Shown here: one piece after another, positions 9,043 through 19,169 of the stretch
Position numbering within the stretch: the stretch's first letter is position 1
How the letters are laid out: each line of letters opens with the position of its first letter
Origin: an uncultured Gammaproteobacteria bacterium
GTDB taxonomy: Bacteria > Pseudomonadota > Gammaproteobacteria > Arenicellales > JAANXG01
Reading direction: 5' to 3'
Assembly (NCBI GenBank): GCA_947258785.1
Contig: CAMYJT010000002.1
Location: forward strand, 1 to 64,000
Length of the DNA stretch: 64,000 nt
Notes under the pieces: generated by a model
What the model saw: only the letters and a program-made list of their open reading frames with translations
What the model was told of the DNA's origin: nothing
Databases searched by the model: none
Translations under genes and position numbers: made by a program

Positions 9043-9780
9043 CTATTTCAACCTGTCCCGTTGCCTGCGGACCTCGTACAGGCAAATCCCCACGGCCACC
9101 GAGACGTTGAGGCTGGCGACGGACCCATGCATCGGTATCCGCACCAGCAGGTCGCAGCACTTTCGTGTCAACCGCCTCAGCCCATCGGCCTCGCCACCCA
9201 GCACCAATCCCAATGGGCCGGCGAGCCGGGCCTGTTGAATGGCTTGGGGCGCGTCGACCGCGGCGCCCACCAACCACACCCCCGCCTGCTGCAGCCCGCG
9301 TAGTGACCGCACCAGGTTGGTGACCCGGAATACGGGCACCAGACCGGCGGCCCCGGAGGCGGCCTTGTGCACCGTCGCGTTGATCGGGCAGGCGCGGTCC
9401 TTGGGCACAACCACCGCGTCGACGCCGGCCGCGTCCGCGCTGCGCAGGCACGCGCCGAGGTTGCCGGGATCCTGCACACCGTCCAGCACGAGCAGCAAGG
9501 GCTCGCTGTCCAGGCGCTCCAAGAACGGGCCCAGGGCCGATTCCCCCTGCACGGTGAACGGCCGCACCTCGGCGGCAACGCCTTGGTGACTCGCACCACC
9601 GGTCAAGCCGTCCAGCTCGACCGCTCGGCACCAGCGCACCGTCAAGCCCAACGGCTCGATGCGCCGATCTATGGCGCGCGTGCGCGCGTCGTCCCGCGAC
9701 GGATCCCGCAATACCCGGACGATGCGTTCCGGGTGCCGGCGCATCAATGCCTCAACCGGGTGCAGACCGAATATCAGCAC
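9043..9780 (-). CDS. rlmB: 23S rRNA (guanosine-2'-O)-methyltransferase RlmB
   Basis: This 245-residue SPOUT (TrmH-family) enzyme methylates the 2'-O of G2251 in 23S rRNA. The N-terminal substrate-binding domain opens IFGLHPVEALMRRHPERI. The SAM-binding trefoil knot shows LVLDGVQDPGNLGACLRSAD, GLVLGGEADGLRRL and the closing PMHGSVASLNVSVAVGICLYE. It starts 17 bases after the rnr stop, the conserved rnr-rlmB pair. Confidence 0.95.
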   Translation of the reverse strand: MLIFGLHPVEALMRRHPERIVRVLRDPSRDDARTRAIDRRIEPLGLTVRWCRAVELDGLTGGASHQGVAAEVRPFTVQGESALGPFLERLDSEPLLLVLDGVQDPGNLGACLRSADAAGVDAVVVPKDRACPINATVHKAASGAAGLVPVFRVTNLVRSLRGLQQAGVWLVGAAVDAPQAIQQARLAGPLGLVLGGEADGLRRLTRKCCDLLVRIPMHGSVASLNVSVAVGICLYEVRRQRDRLK

Positions 9781-9797
9781 CGGCGGGCTCCTGGGAA

Positions 9798-11972
9798 CTA
9801 TCGCCGCCGCCCGCGCCGACGCGCGGTGACACCGCTGTCCACCAGCATGAAGTCGATCTTGGCGTCGTCGAGATCGACCCGGGAGACCTTGACCTTGACC
9901 CGGTCGCCCAGTTGAAACCTCGCTCCACTCCGTTCGCCGGTCAACCGCCGCCGAGTGGGATCGAAGTGAAAATAATCGTTTCCCATCTCGGTAATGTGCA
10001 CCAAGCCCTCGACATACAACTGCTCCAGCTCGACAAAAATCCCGAAATCCACCACCGCAGATACGACACCCGGAAACTCCTCACCGATGCGATCCAACAT
10101 AAATTCAGCCTTCAGCCACTGCACGACATCGCGCGTGGCCTCGTCCGCCCGCCGTTCGGTCATAGAGCAGTGTTGCGCCAGCCGCTCGAGTTGTGCGTCG
10201 GGTCCCTGTATCGATTGGTCGGTTGCGGCGGCCGGTTTCAGTTGCTTGATGACGCGGTGATTGTGCAAATCCGGGTATCGCCGGATCGGCGACGTGAAAT
10301 GCGCGTAGCGGTCGAATCCCAACGCAAAATGACCGCTGTTGTGCACCGTGTAGACGGCCTGCTTCATACTGCGCAATAAAGCCGTTTGCACGATGTGACT
10401 GTGCACCGCCCCCGCACACCGGTCGATCAGTTCCGCAAAATCGAGTGGCTGCGGGTTGCCGCCGCCAGCCAGCGTCAGCCCGAATTCAGCCACGAATTTG
10501 CGCACGTCTTCGATCTTCAGGGGATCCGGCCGTTCGTGGACCCGGTAGATCCCGGGCGCCTGATGCCGCTGCATGACATCGGCCGCACACACATTGGCAG
10601 CCAGCATGCATTCCTCGATCAAGCGGTGTGCATCGTTGCGCTCCACCGGCTCGATGCGACTGATTTTACGATTGGCGTCGAACACGATGCGGGTCTCCGG
10701 CAACTCAAAATCGACGGTCCCGTCTCGGGCGCGCCGTTTACGTAACCGTACGGCGAGTTCGTGCAGGGCTTGAAGATATTTGACCAAATCGCGGCGCTCC
10801 GCCGTCGCCGCCGGGTTACCGCCGCCGATAATCGCGGCCACCTCGGTGTATGTGAGACGCGCCCGCGACCGCATGACAGCCTCGAAAAACCGATACTCAC
10901 CCAGGCTGCCGTCGCGCTCGATCTCCACCTCGCATGCGAAACAATATCGATCAACGTCCGGATTGAGCGAGCACAGGTCATTGGAAAGCCTTTCGGGCAG
11001 CATCGGTATCACCCGCTCCGGGAAATACACGGAAGTTCCGCGCTCCCGCGCCGCCTGATCGAGCGCCGTACCCGGTGCAACGTAGTGCGAAACATCGGCG
11101 ATCGCCACCACCAGCCGCCACGCGTCCCCGCGCCGCTCGCAGTACACTGCATCGTCAAAATCGCGCGCGTCCTCACCGTCTATCGTCACCAACGGCAGGT
11201 CGCGAATGTCTTCGCGCTGGCCCGTATCCACTGGCCCGGCCATCCGCTCCGTCTCGGCGGTGACCGCCGCCGGCCAACGGTGCGGCAGGCCGTATTTGTG
11301 GATCGAGATCTCGATTTCCATGCCGGGGGCAAGGTGTTCTCCCAACACATTCACTATCCGGCCGACCGGTTGAAAGCGCTTGTTGGGTTGACGGGTGACC
11401 TCCGCCACGACAATCTGATGTCCGCGCGCGTCGCCGGCTTCCTCGGGCGGGATGAACACGTCCTGGCTGATGCGCTGATCGTCGGGGACGACGAAGCCGA
11501 CGCCCTTCTCGACGACGTAACGCCCGACGATCGTCTTGTTGGTGCGCTCGGTGACCGCGACGATGGTGCCTTCCAGGCGCCCCCGGCGGTCCACCCGAGT
11601 CACGCGGCCGACCACCCGGTCGCCGTGTAACACATTGCGCATCTCCCGCGGCGACAAGTACAGGTCGGGCCCACCTTGATCCGGCACCAGGAAGCCGTAG
11701 CCGTCGGCGTGCCCGCTCACCCGGCCGTGCACCATATCCATATGCGACGGCAGAGCGTAGCGGTCTTTACGATTCTTGATCACTACGCCCTCGCGTTCCA
11801 TTTCGCCGAGCAAACTACGCACGCGCTGTTTGTCCTCCGCACGCTTGACGGTGAACGCGCGGAATAGTGCCGCCTCTGTCAACGGCTGCCGGCGCTGGTT
11901 CATATAGCTCAGAATTGCCGTGCGATCCGGCAGTGTTGTGGTGGTTTTTCGCTTCGTTGACATCATCAGCAT
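9798..11972 (-). CDS. rnr: Ribonuclease R
   Basis: This 3'-to-5' exoribonuclease degrades structured RNA and takes part in rRNA and tmRNA quality control. The order is an N-terminal winged helix (about 10-80), cold-shock domains (KDRYALPSHMDMVHGRVSGH, then GVGFVVPDDQRISQDVFIP), the RNB catalytic domain with the metal-binding DGEDARDFDDAVY near residue 260, and a C-terminal S1 domain. At 724 residues it is shorter than the E. coli enzyme (813), mostly from a reduced basic tail (RRRGRRR). Three closely spaced ATGs leave the start uncertain by up to three codons. It diverges from tRNA-Leu. Confidence 0.95.
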   Translation of the reverse strand: MLMMSTKRKTTTTLPDRTAILSYMNQRRQPLTEAALFRAFTVKRAEDKQRVRSLLGEMEREGVVIKNRKDRYALPSHMDMVHGRVSGHADGYGFLVPDQGGPDLYLSPREMRNVLHGDRVVGRVTRVDRRGRLEGTIVAVTERTNKTIVGRYVVEKGVGFVVPDDQRISQDVFIPPEEAGDARGHQIVVAEVTRQPNKRFQPVGRIVNVLGEHLAPGMEIEISIHKYGLPHRWPAAVTAETERMAGPVDTGQREDIRDLPLVTIDGEDARDFDDAVYCERRGDAWRLVVAIADVSHYVAPGTALDQAARERGTSVYFPERVIPMLPERLSNDLCSLNPDVDRYCFACEVEIERDGSLGEYRFFEAVMRSRARLTYTEVAAIIGGGNPAATAERRDLVKYLQALHELAVRLRKRRARDGTVDFELPETRIVFDANRKISRIEPVERNDAHRLIEECMLAANVCAADVMQRHQAPGIYRVHERPDPLKIEDVRKFVAEFGLTLAGGGNPQPLDFAELIDRCAGAVHSHIVQTALLRSMKQAVYTVHNSGHFALGFDRYAHFTSPIRRYPDLHNHRVIKQLKPAAATDQSIQGPDAQLERLAQHCSMTERRADEATRDVVQWLKAEFMLDRIGEEFPGVVSAVVDFGIFVELEQLYVEGLVHITEMGNDYFHFDPTRRRLTGERSGARFQLGDRVKVKVSRVDLDDAKIDFMLVDSGVTARRRGRRR

Positions 11973-12016
11973 CGGTGGTTAGAGTGGCCCGCCCGCATAC
12001 ACAACTCGATACCTGT

Positions 12017-12103
12017 GCCGAGGTGGCGGAATTGGTAGACGCGCTAGCTTCAGGTGCTAGTGGGGGTAACCCCGTGGAGGTTCAAGTCCTCTCCTCGGTA
12101 CCA
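12017..12103 (+). tRNA. tRNA-Leu (anticodon CAG)
   Basis: This 87-base class II tRNA has acceptor GCCGAGG pairing with CCTCGGT, a D arm, anticodon loop TTCAGGT, variable arm TGGGGGTAACCCCG, T arm GGTTCAAGTCC and encoded CCA at 12101-12103. It reads CUG. A tRNA-Leu between rnr and purA is conserved in pseudomonads; here foreign-looking DNA follows its 3' end. Confidence 0.95.
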
Positions 12104-12585
12104 ACTTTATATTACAACGGGCCAGCGATCATCTACTCTCGCACCGCGTTTATCTAGCACCCCTCTCATTACGCTTGGCTCGAACTCGACTAATCTATAT
12201 ATCGTTTGGCGGCGCCATGCCGCGCGAAGACCCTCCTTAGTCCGCGGTGACGACTGCGGTGTCGTTGACGCGTTTAGGATGCGCCCAGATTCTGCAAATG
12301 TTCAATCGGTCCGTGGGCCCGTGCCTTGAGCCAAAGTAATTGCAGCCGTCGGAGGCAGAGTGGATGGGGCACGGCGCGAGTGACTCAACTGGCCGCTCGA
12401 CTTCAAAGAACAGGATCTTGCATGCAAACCTTGCGTTTGTTGTTGTTTCCACCCTGACCCGGCCGGACGGAATTATTCCGCACAACCGGGGTCAACTTAT
12501 TTATTGTTTCCCGGTATTCAATATACTATACAAGAATACTAGGTTATTCTATACCGGCCCCCAAAAGAATTGAAGGAGAACAAAC
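12104..12585. other. Intergenic region between tRNA-Leu and the repeat-protein gene
   Basis: No supported gene lies in these 482 bases. The last 100 bases are clearly more AT-rich than the flanks and hold the candidate promoter, an inverted repeat and the ribosome-binding site AAGGAG (12573-12578) of the next gene. The rest contains only short open frames without recognisable similarity. No second copy of the tRNA 3' end (attL/attR) was seen. Confidence 0.5.
12504..12532 (+). promoter_or_regulatory. Candidate sigma70 promoter with overlapping inverted repeat
   Basis: TTGTTT (12504-12509) and TATACA (12527-12532) are separated by 17 bases. The inverted repeat GTATTC (12514-12519) / GAATAC (12534-12539) overlaps the -10 region and could be an operator. 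The start codon of the repeat protein lies about 50 bases downstream, with an AAGGAG Shine-Dalgarno between. Confidence 0.35.
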
Positions 12586-15500
12586 ATGCGTCGTCCGGGC
12601 ACACTATCAATCCGCAAAGCATCACCCTTCAAACACCGATTACGTATCGCAGGTGGCTTGGGGGTGTTGTCGGTCGCAGCCTTTTTGTTCAGCGGTCCGG
12701 CATTCGCCCAGCCCAGCTTCAGCAAGAATTTCGATCCGAGCACCATCGGTCCGGGCAGCGTCAGCACACTCGAGTTCACCATCACCAACGGCGACGAGAG
12801 TCCGGCAGACTCGTTGGCGTTCAGCGACACGCTGCCCGCCGGCGTCACCATCGCCTCGCCGGCCAACGCGGTTTCCGGCTGTGGGGGCATACTGTCCACG
12901 CCCGGGGGCGGCACGACCGTCAGCCTGAGCGGCGGCCAGGTCGGCGGCTCCGCGTCCTGCACCGTTTCGGTGGATGTGACCGCCGCCGTACCCGGGATCT
13001 ACACCAACGTCTCGGGCGACCTCACCTCCAGTTTGGGCAACAGCGGCACCGCCGAGGCCGATTTGGTCGTTGCCGGCGACCGCCCCGGATTCCGCAAGAG
13101 CTTTGACCCAAGCGGGGTTGGATTGGGCGAGCGCAGCACCCTGACGTTCACCATCGACAACAGTCTCAACACCAACACGGCCTTTAACCTCACCTTCACC
13201 GACAACCTGCCAACGGGTCTGGTCGTGGCCAATCCGGCCATTGCCTCCACCACCTGCAGCGGGGGCGTAATTACCGCCAGTCCCGGCGGGACCGTCGTCT
13301 CCTACGCGCCGGCGTTTTTCGGTTTCGGCGACGCGTCGGTTGCGGCCGGAGCCAGCTGTACGGTCAGTGTCGATGTGGTCGCAGCTGCGACCGGTGTGTT
13401 GATCAATACCAGCGGCGAACTCACTTCCTCACCCACGTCGTCGTCGTTCGACCCGGTCTCCAGCGGCAAGGCCAGCGCGACGCTGGATGTGGACGTCGAG
13501 ATTATTCATCTGACCAAATCGTTCACCGATGACCCGGTCGAGCCGGGCGGTACCGTTACCCTGGAGTTCACGGTCGACAATCGCGACCGTAACCTGTCGG
13601 CCACCGACATCGCGTTCACCGACGACCTCGACGCCACCCTATCCGGCCTCGCCGCGATTGGGCTGCCGGCCACCGATGTGTGCGGCGTCGGGTCGCAACT
13701 GACCGAGACCGGCGGCGTGCTCGAGCTGAGCGGTGGCAACCTCGGGTCGGGTGGATCGTGCACCTTCAGCGTTGTCCTCCAAGTGCCCGCGGGCGCGGTG
13801 CCCGGCGCGTATCCGAACGCCACGAGTACACTCAGCGCGGAGCTGGGCGGCAGCCCGTTCATCGGTGAGTTGGCCGCTTCCGACACGCTGTTTGTCGACA
13901 CCGCACCACGGCTCACTAAGGCGTTTTTAAGCAATCCGGTGGGCACGGGCAATACCGTGACCGTGGAGTTCGAGATTACCAATACCAGCCCCACATTTGC
14001 GGCGAGCGACATCGCGTTCGACGACAATCTCAGTGCGTTTATCTCCGGAGTGACGGTCGCATCCCTGCCCGCCGATGGATTCTGCGGGGCCGGTGCCTCG
14101 TTGTCCACCGCGGAGATAGTCGGACAGCTGCACTTGGTGATGTCGGGCGGCGAGCTGGCGGCCGGCGCCTCGTGCACCTTCACGGTGGATCTGGATATCC
14201 CGGCCACCGCGCCGGACGGAACGTTCACCAATACCACCGGCAACATCACCGCAACCATAGACGGGTCGACCCGGATCGGGAAACCCGCCACGGCGACCCT
14301 CACGGTGTTTTCCGAACTGGATTTTAGAAAGGAGTTCACCGACGACCCGGTCCAACCCGGCGATACGGTGACCCTGCAATTTACCATCTCACTTGGAGAG
14401 GAAACCGCCGGGGACACTACCAACATCGCTTTCACCGACGATCTGAACGTGACCTTGGCAGGGCTGGCGGCGGCAGCGGGTCAATTGCCGATGAACGACG
14501 TGTGCGGCGCCGGATCACTTTTGAGCGGAGATCCGGACGACTCGACGCTGAGCCTGACCGGCGGAAATCTTGCCATCGACGAGTCGTGCAGCTTCTCCAT
14601 CGTGCTCCAGGTACCCGCCGGCGCCCTGCCGGGCAACTACCCCAACACCACGTCCGACATCACCGCAACAGTGGATGGGGTGAACGTGTCCGACGTCGGT
14701 GCCAGCGACGTTCTGCAGATTTCAGGCCTCGAATTTGTCAAGTCGTTCACCGACGATCCGGTGATTCCCGGCGGCACCGTAGACTTGGAGTTCACGGTCA
14801 CCAACACGAGTACCGCGCTGGACGCCACGGCCATTCAATTCTCCGATGATTTGGGGAACGTGCTGCCGGGACTCGTGCCCGCCGGCAGCGAAGTGTTCCC
14901 GCAGGCCGATCTGTGCGGGGCCGGCTCGGAGTTGGCCTTGGGTGGAACCGACTTCCTGTCGTTTACGGGCGGCAACCTGCTCGCCGGCACCTCCTGTTCG
15001 TTCACGGTGACGCTACAGGTCCCCGCCGGCGCGGCTTCCGACACCTATCCCAATACCACCAGCAACTTGGTCGCGGACATGGGTTCAACGGTGGTCGTGG
15101 ACCCGGCAACGGATCTACTCGTGGTGACCGCCGACATATTGGCGTTGAGCAAGGTCTTCACGGACGACGCGGTTGCTCCGGGTGACATCGTCGGGCTGGA
15201 ATTTACCGTGACCAATCTCAGCCTCACCGAAACGGTCACCGACATTACGTTCACCGACAATCTGCCCGGCGGCCTGACTGCGGTCGGACTCCCGGTCAAC
15301 GACGTGTGCGGCGCCGGCTCCCAAGTGAGCGGAACCGACTTGATAACGCTCACCGGCGGCAGTCTGACACCGGGCGCATCCTGTATCTTTTCGGTCGACG
15401 TGCAGGCCCCGGCGGGTGGCGAGTTGGGAACGGTGTTGGAGAACACCACCAGCGAAGTCACCGGTCTGGTCGGCATCCTGCCGGTGCGCGGGGATCCCGC

Positions 15501-16176
15501 CAGCGACACGATTCGCCTCCGCGCAATCACCTTCACCAAGGTCTTCGCCAGTGATGTGCTGCCCGGCGACACGACAACGCTCACCTTTACCATCGAAAAT
15601 TTCGACAGTGAGCGCGTTGAACGCCTCGGGTTTACCGACGATCTGGATGCGGCACTGCCCGGTTTGGTTGCCACCGGCCTGCCGCTGTCCGACATCTGCG
15701 GTGCGGGTTCCTCAATCACCGGCACCGACCTGTTGGCGTTTACCGGCGGCAATCTGGGCTCCAGCGGCGTGTGCACCTTCGATGTCTCGGTGCTGGTCCC
15801 CGCCGGCGCCGTTTCGGGTGACTACACCAACACCACCAGCGACCTGACGGCGGACGAGGCGGTGGTGGCCGATCCGGCAACGGCAACGCTCACCGTCCTG
15901 GATCCGGTCGACGACCGGGTCACCATCTGCCACAAGCCCGGCACCCCTGCGGAGAAAACACTGCGGCTGCCGCAATCAGCAGTACCGGGCCACCTTGGGC
16001 ATGGCGACACCTTGGGCGCCTGCGGATCGGCGGGCGCCACCGACGCGGCGCACTCCGCGGCCGCGACTACCAGCGGCGCCGCCAACCGCGCTTATCTGCC
16101 GCCATCCGGACACCAAAGCCCAAACAACCAAGGAAGTACCCAACTCGACGGCAGCGCGCCACTTAGGACATCGTAA
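12586..16176 (+). CDS. Large secreted protein with eight DUF11-like tandem repeats
   Basis: This 1196-residue protein has a signal peptide (hydrophobic core AGGLGVLSVAAFLF; cleavage likely after AFA, residue 41). Eight Ig-like beta repeats of about 115-130 residues follow. Each begins like KSFTDDPVxPGGTVTLEFT, holds a central D(V/I)CGAGS cysteine in the later copies, and ends with a second cysteine before TF(S/T)V and an NTT(S/G) segment. The pair probably forms a disulfide per repeat. The C terminus carries VTICHKPGTPAEKTL with GHLGHGDTLGAC, a motif known from other DUF11-repeat surface proteins. No LPXTG, PEP-CTERM or autotransporter barrel is visible. It is probably an extracellular or cell-surface structural or adhesive protein. 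It splits the otherwise conserved tRNA-Leu/purA neighbourhood. Confidence 0.8.
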   Translation: MRRPGTLSIRKASPFKHRLRIAGGLGVLSVAAFLFSGPAFAQPSFSKNFDPSTIGPGSVSTLEFTITNGDESPADSLAFSDTLPAGVTIASPANAVSGCGGILSTPGGGTTVSLSGGQVGGSASCTVSVDVTAAVPGIYTNVSGDLTSSLGNSGTAEADLVVAGDRPGFRKSFDPSGVGLGERSTLTFTIDNSLNTNTAFNLTFTDNLPTGLVVANPAIASTTCSGGVITASPGGTVVSYAPAFFGFGDASVAAGASCTVSVDVVAAATGVLINTSGELTSSPTSSSFDPVSSGKASATLDVDVEIIHLTKSFTDDPVEPGGTVTLEFTVDNRDRNLSATDIAFTDDLDATLSGLAAIGLPATDVCGVGSQLTETGGVLELSGGNLGSGGSCTFSVVLQVPAGAVPGAYPNATSTLSAELGGSPFIGELAASDTLFVDTAPRLTKAFLSNPVGTGNTVTVEFEITNTSPTFAASDIAFDDNLSAFISGVTVASLPADGFCGAGASLSTAEIVGQLHLVMSGGELAAGASCTFTVDLDIPATAPDGTFTNTTGNITATIDGSTRIGKPATATLTVFSELDFRKEFTDDPVQPGDTVTLQFTISLGEETAGDTTNIAFTDDLNVTLAGLAAAAGQLPMNDVCGAGSLLSGDPDDSTLSLTGGNLAIDESCSFSIVLQVPAGALPGNYPNTTSDITATVDGVNVSDVGASDVLQISGLEFVKSFTDDPVIPGGTVDLEFTVTNTSTALDATAIQFSDDLGNVLPGLVPAGSEVFPQADLCGAGSELALGGTDFLSFTGGNLLAGTSCSFTVTLQVPAGAASDTYPNTTSNLVADMGSTVVVDPATDLLVVTADILALSKVFTDDAVAPGDIVGLEFTVTNLSLTETVTDITFTDNLPGGLTAVGLPVNDVCGAGSQVSGTDLITLTGGSLTPGASCIFSVDVQAPAGGELGTVLENTTSEVTGLVGILPVRGDPASDTIRLRAITFTKVFASDVLPGDTTTLTFTIENFDSERVERLGFTDDLDAALPGLVATGLPLSDICGAGSSITGTDLLAFTGGNLGSSGVCTFDVSVLVPAGAVSGDYTNTTSDLTADEAVVADPATATLTVLDPVDDRVTICHKPGTPAEKTLRLPQSAVPGHLGHGDTLGACGSAGATDAAHSAAATTSGAANRAYLPPSGHQSPNNQGSTQLDGSAPLRTS

Positions 16177-16219
16177 TGTACTGCGCACACGCGTCTGTGG
16201 ATGGTGACGACGACGGCAA

Positions 16220-16305
16220 CTAGCCCGGATATTGCACCAAGGGTTCCGGATGATGGCGAAGGGACCCGGCGGCTTGACACCGCGCTGGTGCAATGTGCGA
16301 GCTAG
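16220..16305. mobile_element. MITE-like element with 20-bp terminal inverted repeats
   Basis: CTAGCCCGGATATTGCACCA (16220-16239) and the reverse complement of 16286-16305, CTAGCTCGCACATTGCACCA, agree at 17 of 20 positions, including 9 consecutive inner bases. The 46-base core is non-coding. No clear target duplication is visible. It lies 43 bases after the repeat-protein stop, between convergent genes, and its fold could also act as a transcription barrier. Nothing else is recognised in 16177-16442. Confidence 0.5.
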
Positions 16306-16442
16306 AGAAATTGTGATCAGGCCGATGATTGGCGGTTAATCAAGCGGTTGTTGCCGGCTTGTGTGCAAGTGTGTGCTCCACTGTACGGGTCCGCCGTTCA
16401 CGGCGCAAATAACGCGTAATCCGGAGCCTCGTACCGTCCAGG

Positions 16443-17744
<1,302 letters not shown>

Positions 17745-18926
17745 TCATCCCAGTTTCTCGATGCTCCAGTCCCCATCGGCTCGTACCAGCTTTCGATCGC
17801 ATTGCGGGGCGAGGTCGGTCTCGTGCTGACCGGGCAACAGGTAGATCACCCGTTCACCGGAGTCGCGGAGCTGGTTGATCACCCGACTCAAGCGTGAATC
17901 CAGATCAAAGGGCGCCGCCACTCCGGGCGCAACTATTGGTGCCGCCGCTCGCGGATGGCCCGCCAGGCGGCGCAGATCAGCACTGAATCCCGTTGCCGCC
18001 CGTGCGCGCCCGAAGGCCTCACCGATGTCGTCGTAGCGACCCCCCTGTGCGACCGCGAATCCCTGCCCGGACACGAAGGCGGAGAACACCACTCCGGTGT
18101 GGTAGCGGTAGCCCCGCAGCTCCGCCAGATCGATGTACAACGGTAGGTCCCCAAATGCCCGATCGACGAAATTGGCCACCACCCGCAGGTTCGCCAGCGC
18201 CTGATCGAGCTCATCGCTGACGCCGCCGAGCACCCGCTCGGCATGCTCGAGCACCGCAATGTCACCGTTCAGCTCCAGCAACTGCCGAAACTGCGCCGTC
18301 CTGTTGACGGCAGAGCGGTCGAGAACCGCATCGACATCGGGCCCGGATTTGCGGCGCATCGCGTCGTAGAGCTCCCGTTTTTCCGAGGCCGTCAACCCGG
18401 CACGGTCGACCAGGGCCCGGTAGACCCCGACGTGCCCGAGATCCAGGTACAAACGCTCTATGCCACTGACTCGCAGCACGGCAACCATGGTCTCCAGAAT
18501 CTCGCAGTCCGCCGCCGGTTCGCTGCTGCCGAACAGTTCGGCCCCCACTTGCAGCAGCTCACGCCCTGCCCCGAACTGATCCGGTCGTGTGTGCAATGCC
18601 GGTCCGAGATAACACAATCGGCTGATCGTTTCCGTCTTCAGGTAGTGGGCGTCGATGCGGGCCACCTGTGGCGTGAGGTCCGCACGGACGCCCATGAGCC
18701 GGCCGGTGAGTTGGTCAGTAAGCTTGATGGTCTGGAGATCCAGGTCTTCACCGACCCCGGTCAACAGGGCATCGAGATATTCAAGCAGCGGCGGCATCAC
18801 CAACTCGAAGCCCCGGCGGCTGAGCAGATCGATCAGGTCCCGGCGCAGACCCTCCAGCAACCATGCCTGCTCCGGAAGCACCTCTTCCACACCATCCGGT
18901 AACAGCCAGCGGTCGTCGTTGGTCAT
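17745..18926 (-). CDS. hisZ: ATP phosphoribosyltransferase regulatory subunit HisZ
   Basis: This histidyl-tRNA-synthetase-like subunit is needed by short-form HisG in the first step of histidine synthesis. The sequence opens WLLPDGVEEVLPEQAWLLEGLRR and has class II-like motifs (RADLTPQVARIDAH, YHTGVVFSAF, AQGGRYDDIG), but it lacks the tRNA-binding C-terminal domain. True HisS is encoded separately at 58650-59957. The ATG giving 393 residues is used; an in-frame TTG 18 bases upstream abuts the DUF2065 stop. Placement next to purA is typical of pseudomonad-like genomes. Confidence 0.93.
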   Translation of the reverse strand: MTNDDRWLLPDGVEEVLPEQAWLLEGLRRDLIDLLSRRGFELVMPPLLEYLDALLTGVGEDLDLQTIKLTDQLTGRLMGVRADLTPQVARIDAHYLKTETISRLCYLGPALHTRPDQFGAGRELLQVGAELFGSSEPAADCEILETMVAVLRVSGIERLYLDLGHVGVYRALVDRAGLTASEKRELYDAMRRKSGPDVDAVLDRSAVNRTAQFRQLLELNGDIAVLEHAERVLGGVSDELDQALANLRVVANFVDRAFGDLPLYIDLAELRGYRYHTGVVFSAFVSGQGFAVAQGGRYDDIGEAFGRARAATGFSADLRRLAGHPRAAAPIVAPGVAAPFDLDSRLSRVINQLRDSGERVIYLLPGQHETDLAPQCDRKLVRADGDWSIEKLG

Positions 18927-18944
18927 GTTGGTGGACGCAGTCAA

Positions 18945-19139
18945 TTATTGTTTAACGAAATACAACAGCACCAGTCCCGCCACCATGGAAATCGCGCCCA
19001 TCACCCGTAATTGGCGATCACCCATGCCGCTGACCATTACCAGTGTGCGTTTCAATCCCCCCGGATTTAAAAACGGGAGGATGCCCTCAAACACCAATAG
19101 GAGCGCCAGCGCCGCCAGCAGATCTTGCCACTCGATCAT
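18945..19139 (-). CDS. DUF2065 family small membrane protein (YjeT-like)
   Basis: This 64-residue protein has two predicted membrane helices, DLLAALALLLVFEGILPFL and VMGAISMVAGLVLLYFV, joined by a short loop with NPGGLKRTL and GDRQLR. The pattern is that of the YjeT/DUF2065 family, which follows hflC in many gammaproteobacteria. Its function is not established. Genetic position suggests a link with the HflKC complex. Confidence 0.88.
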   Translation of the reverse strand: MIEWQDLLAALALLLVFEGILPFLNPGGLKRTLVMVSGMGDRQLRVMGAISMVAGLVLLYFVKQ

Positions 19140-19169
19140 CGGACTAGCAGCGCTCGTATCCGCCGAGGA

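Noticed and set aside
12017..12585. tRNA-Leu as an integration site for a genomic island
   Set aside because: No duplicated tRNA 3' end, integrase or phage gene is visible between the tRNA and purA; the insertion mechanism remains unknown.
13506..14435. 309-codon minus-strand frame inside the repeat-protein gene
   Set aside because: Its repetitive composition simply mirrors the repeats on the coding strand; there is no independent ribosome-binding site or similarity.
17745..18926. Second histidyl-tRNA synthetase
   Set aside because: It lacks the anticodon-binding domain and matches HisZ; hisS is encoded at 58650-59957.
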